64,000 bases of DNA from Actinomadura terrae (GTDB lineage: Bacteria > Actinomycetota > Actinomycetes > Streptosporangiales > Streptosporangiaceae): NCBI RefSeq assembly GCF_022751215.1, contig NZ_JAICDG010000002.1:124001-188000 (forward strand). The letters run 5' to 3'. This document shows, in pieces, positions 63,897-64,000 of this stretch; positions within the stretch are counted from its first letter, which is position 1; the number at the start of each line of letters is the position of its first letter. Made by a program: the position numbers and the translations under genes. Below the pieces are notes generated by a model, which was not told the DNA's origin, searched no databases, and worked only from the letters and a program-made list of their open reading frames with translations.

Positions 63897-64000
63897 GTGG
63901 ACATGAAGATCGAGGTCGTCCCGATCCCCGTCTCCGACCTGGACGCGGCGAAGGACTTCTACGCGAACACGATCGGATTCGACGTGGACATCGACCGCGT
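63897..64000 (+). CDS. VOC-family (glyoxalase-like) protein, 5' part only
   Basis: The frame reads VDMKIEVVPIPVSDLDAAKD then FYANTIGFDVDIDR, the first beta-alpha-beta unit of a vicinal oxygen chelate protein. AGGAGG (63882-63887) gives good spacing for GTG 63897; ATG 63903 is an alternative. The gene continues beyond the window, so function cannot be set. Confidence 0.82.
   Translation, partial: MDMKIEVVPIPVSDLDAAKDFYANTIGFDVDIDR

Overview
The window is a high-GC actinobacterial chromosome segment. The conservon operon (cvnA-D), two SAV2177/DUF574-type methyltransferases, a Scr1-type DUF5753 regulator, an MmyB-type regulator and six Hanks-type Ser/Thr kinases point to a morphologically complex actinomycete. 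A Thermomonosporaceae or Actinomadura-like source is my inference and is not proven by the sequence. I saw no rRNA, tRNA, CRISPR array or insertion sequence. GTG and TTG starts are common, and many starts were chosen by Shine-Dalgarno spacing or by stop/start overlaps.

Layout. 1-3.7 kb: LuxR-type regulator, Ser/Thr kinase, DUF4267 membrane protein and a divergent TetR with twin operators. 3.7-7.9 kb: a compact putative RiPP locus (DUF5825 protein, cobalamin-type radical SAM enzyme, an 18-codon mini-gene with a strong ribosome binding site, divergent MFS exporter). 8-15 kb: glutamate dehydrogenase, acyltransferase, an FtsX/DUF1430-like permease with its ABC ATPase, and a convergent MFS gene that the ATPase frame runs into. 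15-19.6 kb: two translationally coupled large genes of unknown function, the second with a GYSLGG esterase-like motif. 19.6-25 kb: monooxygenase/MarR, SDR/MmyB and Scr1-regulator/methyltransferase pairs. 25-31 kb: cyclase-like protein, PAS-GAF-SpoIIE phosphatase, P450 plus methyltransferase, DUF2975/XRE pair. 31-35 kb: a small accessory island with two tandem paralogues flanking an unknown helical protein, a MauE/DoxX-type membrane protein and a radical SAM-like protein lacking one cluster cysteine. 35-41.6 kb: PQQ-repeat kinase, MmpS-tailed kinase, FHA protein and a further kinase. 41.6-42.6 kb: a gene-free kilobase with long palindromes. 42.6-48 kb: acyl-CoA dehydrogenase and the conservon with a GAF protein. 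48-56 kb: membrane protein, two secreted hydrolases, fur-katG and a second Fur. 56-59.5 kb: a second copy of the PQQ-kinase/MmpS-kinase module. 59.5-64 kb: flavin monooxygenase, flavin reductase and Tat-exported hydrolase under a divergent TetR, a SUMF1-type protein and the start of a VOC-family gene.

The most interesting items are the mini-gene next to the radical SAM enzyme, the coupled pair at 15.05-19.63 kb, the island at 32.0-35.2 kb and the duplicated kinase modules. Several regulators sit beside exact paired palindromes (3.08, 20.86, 30.55, 52.83 and 62.25 kb) that make good candidate operators.
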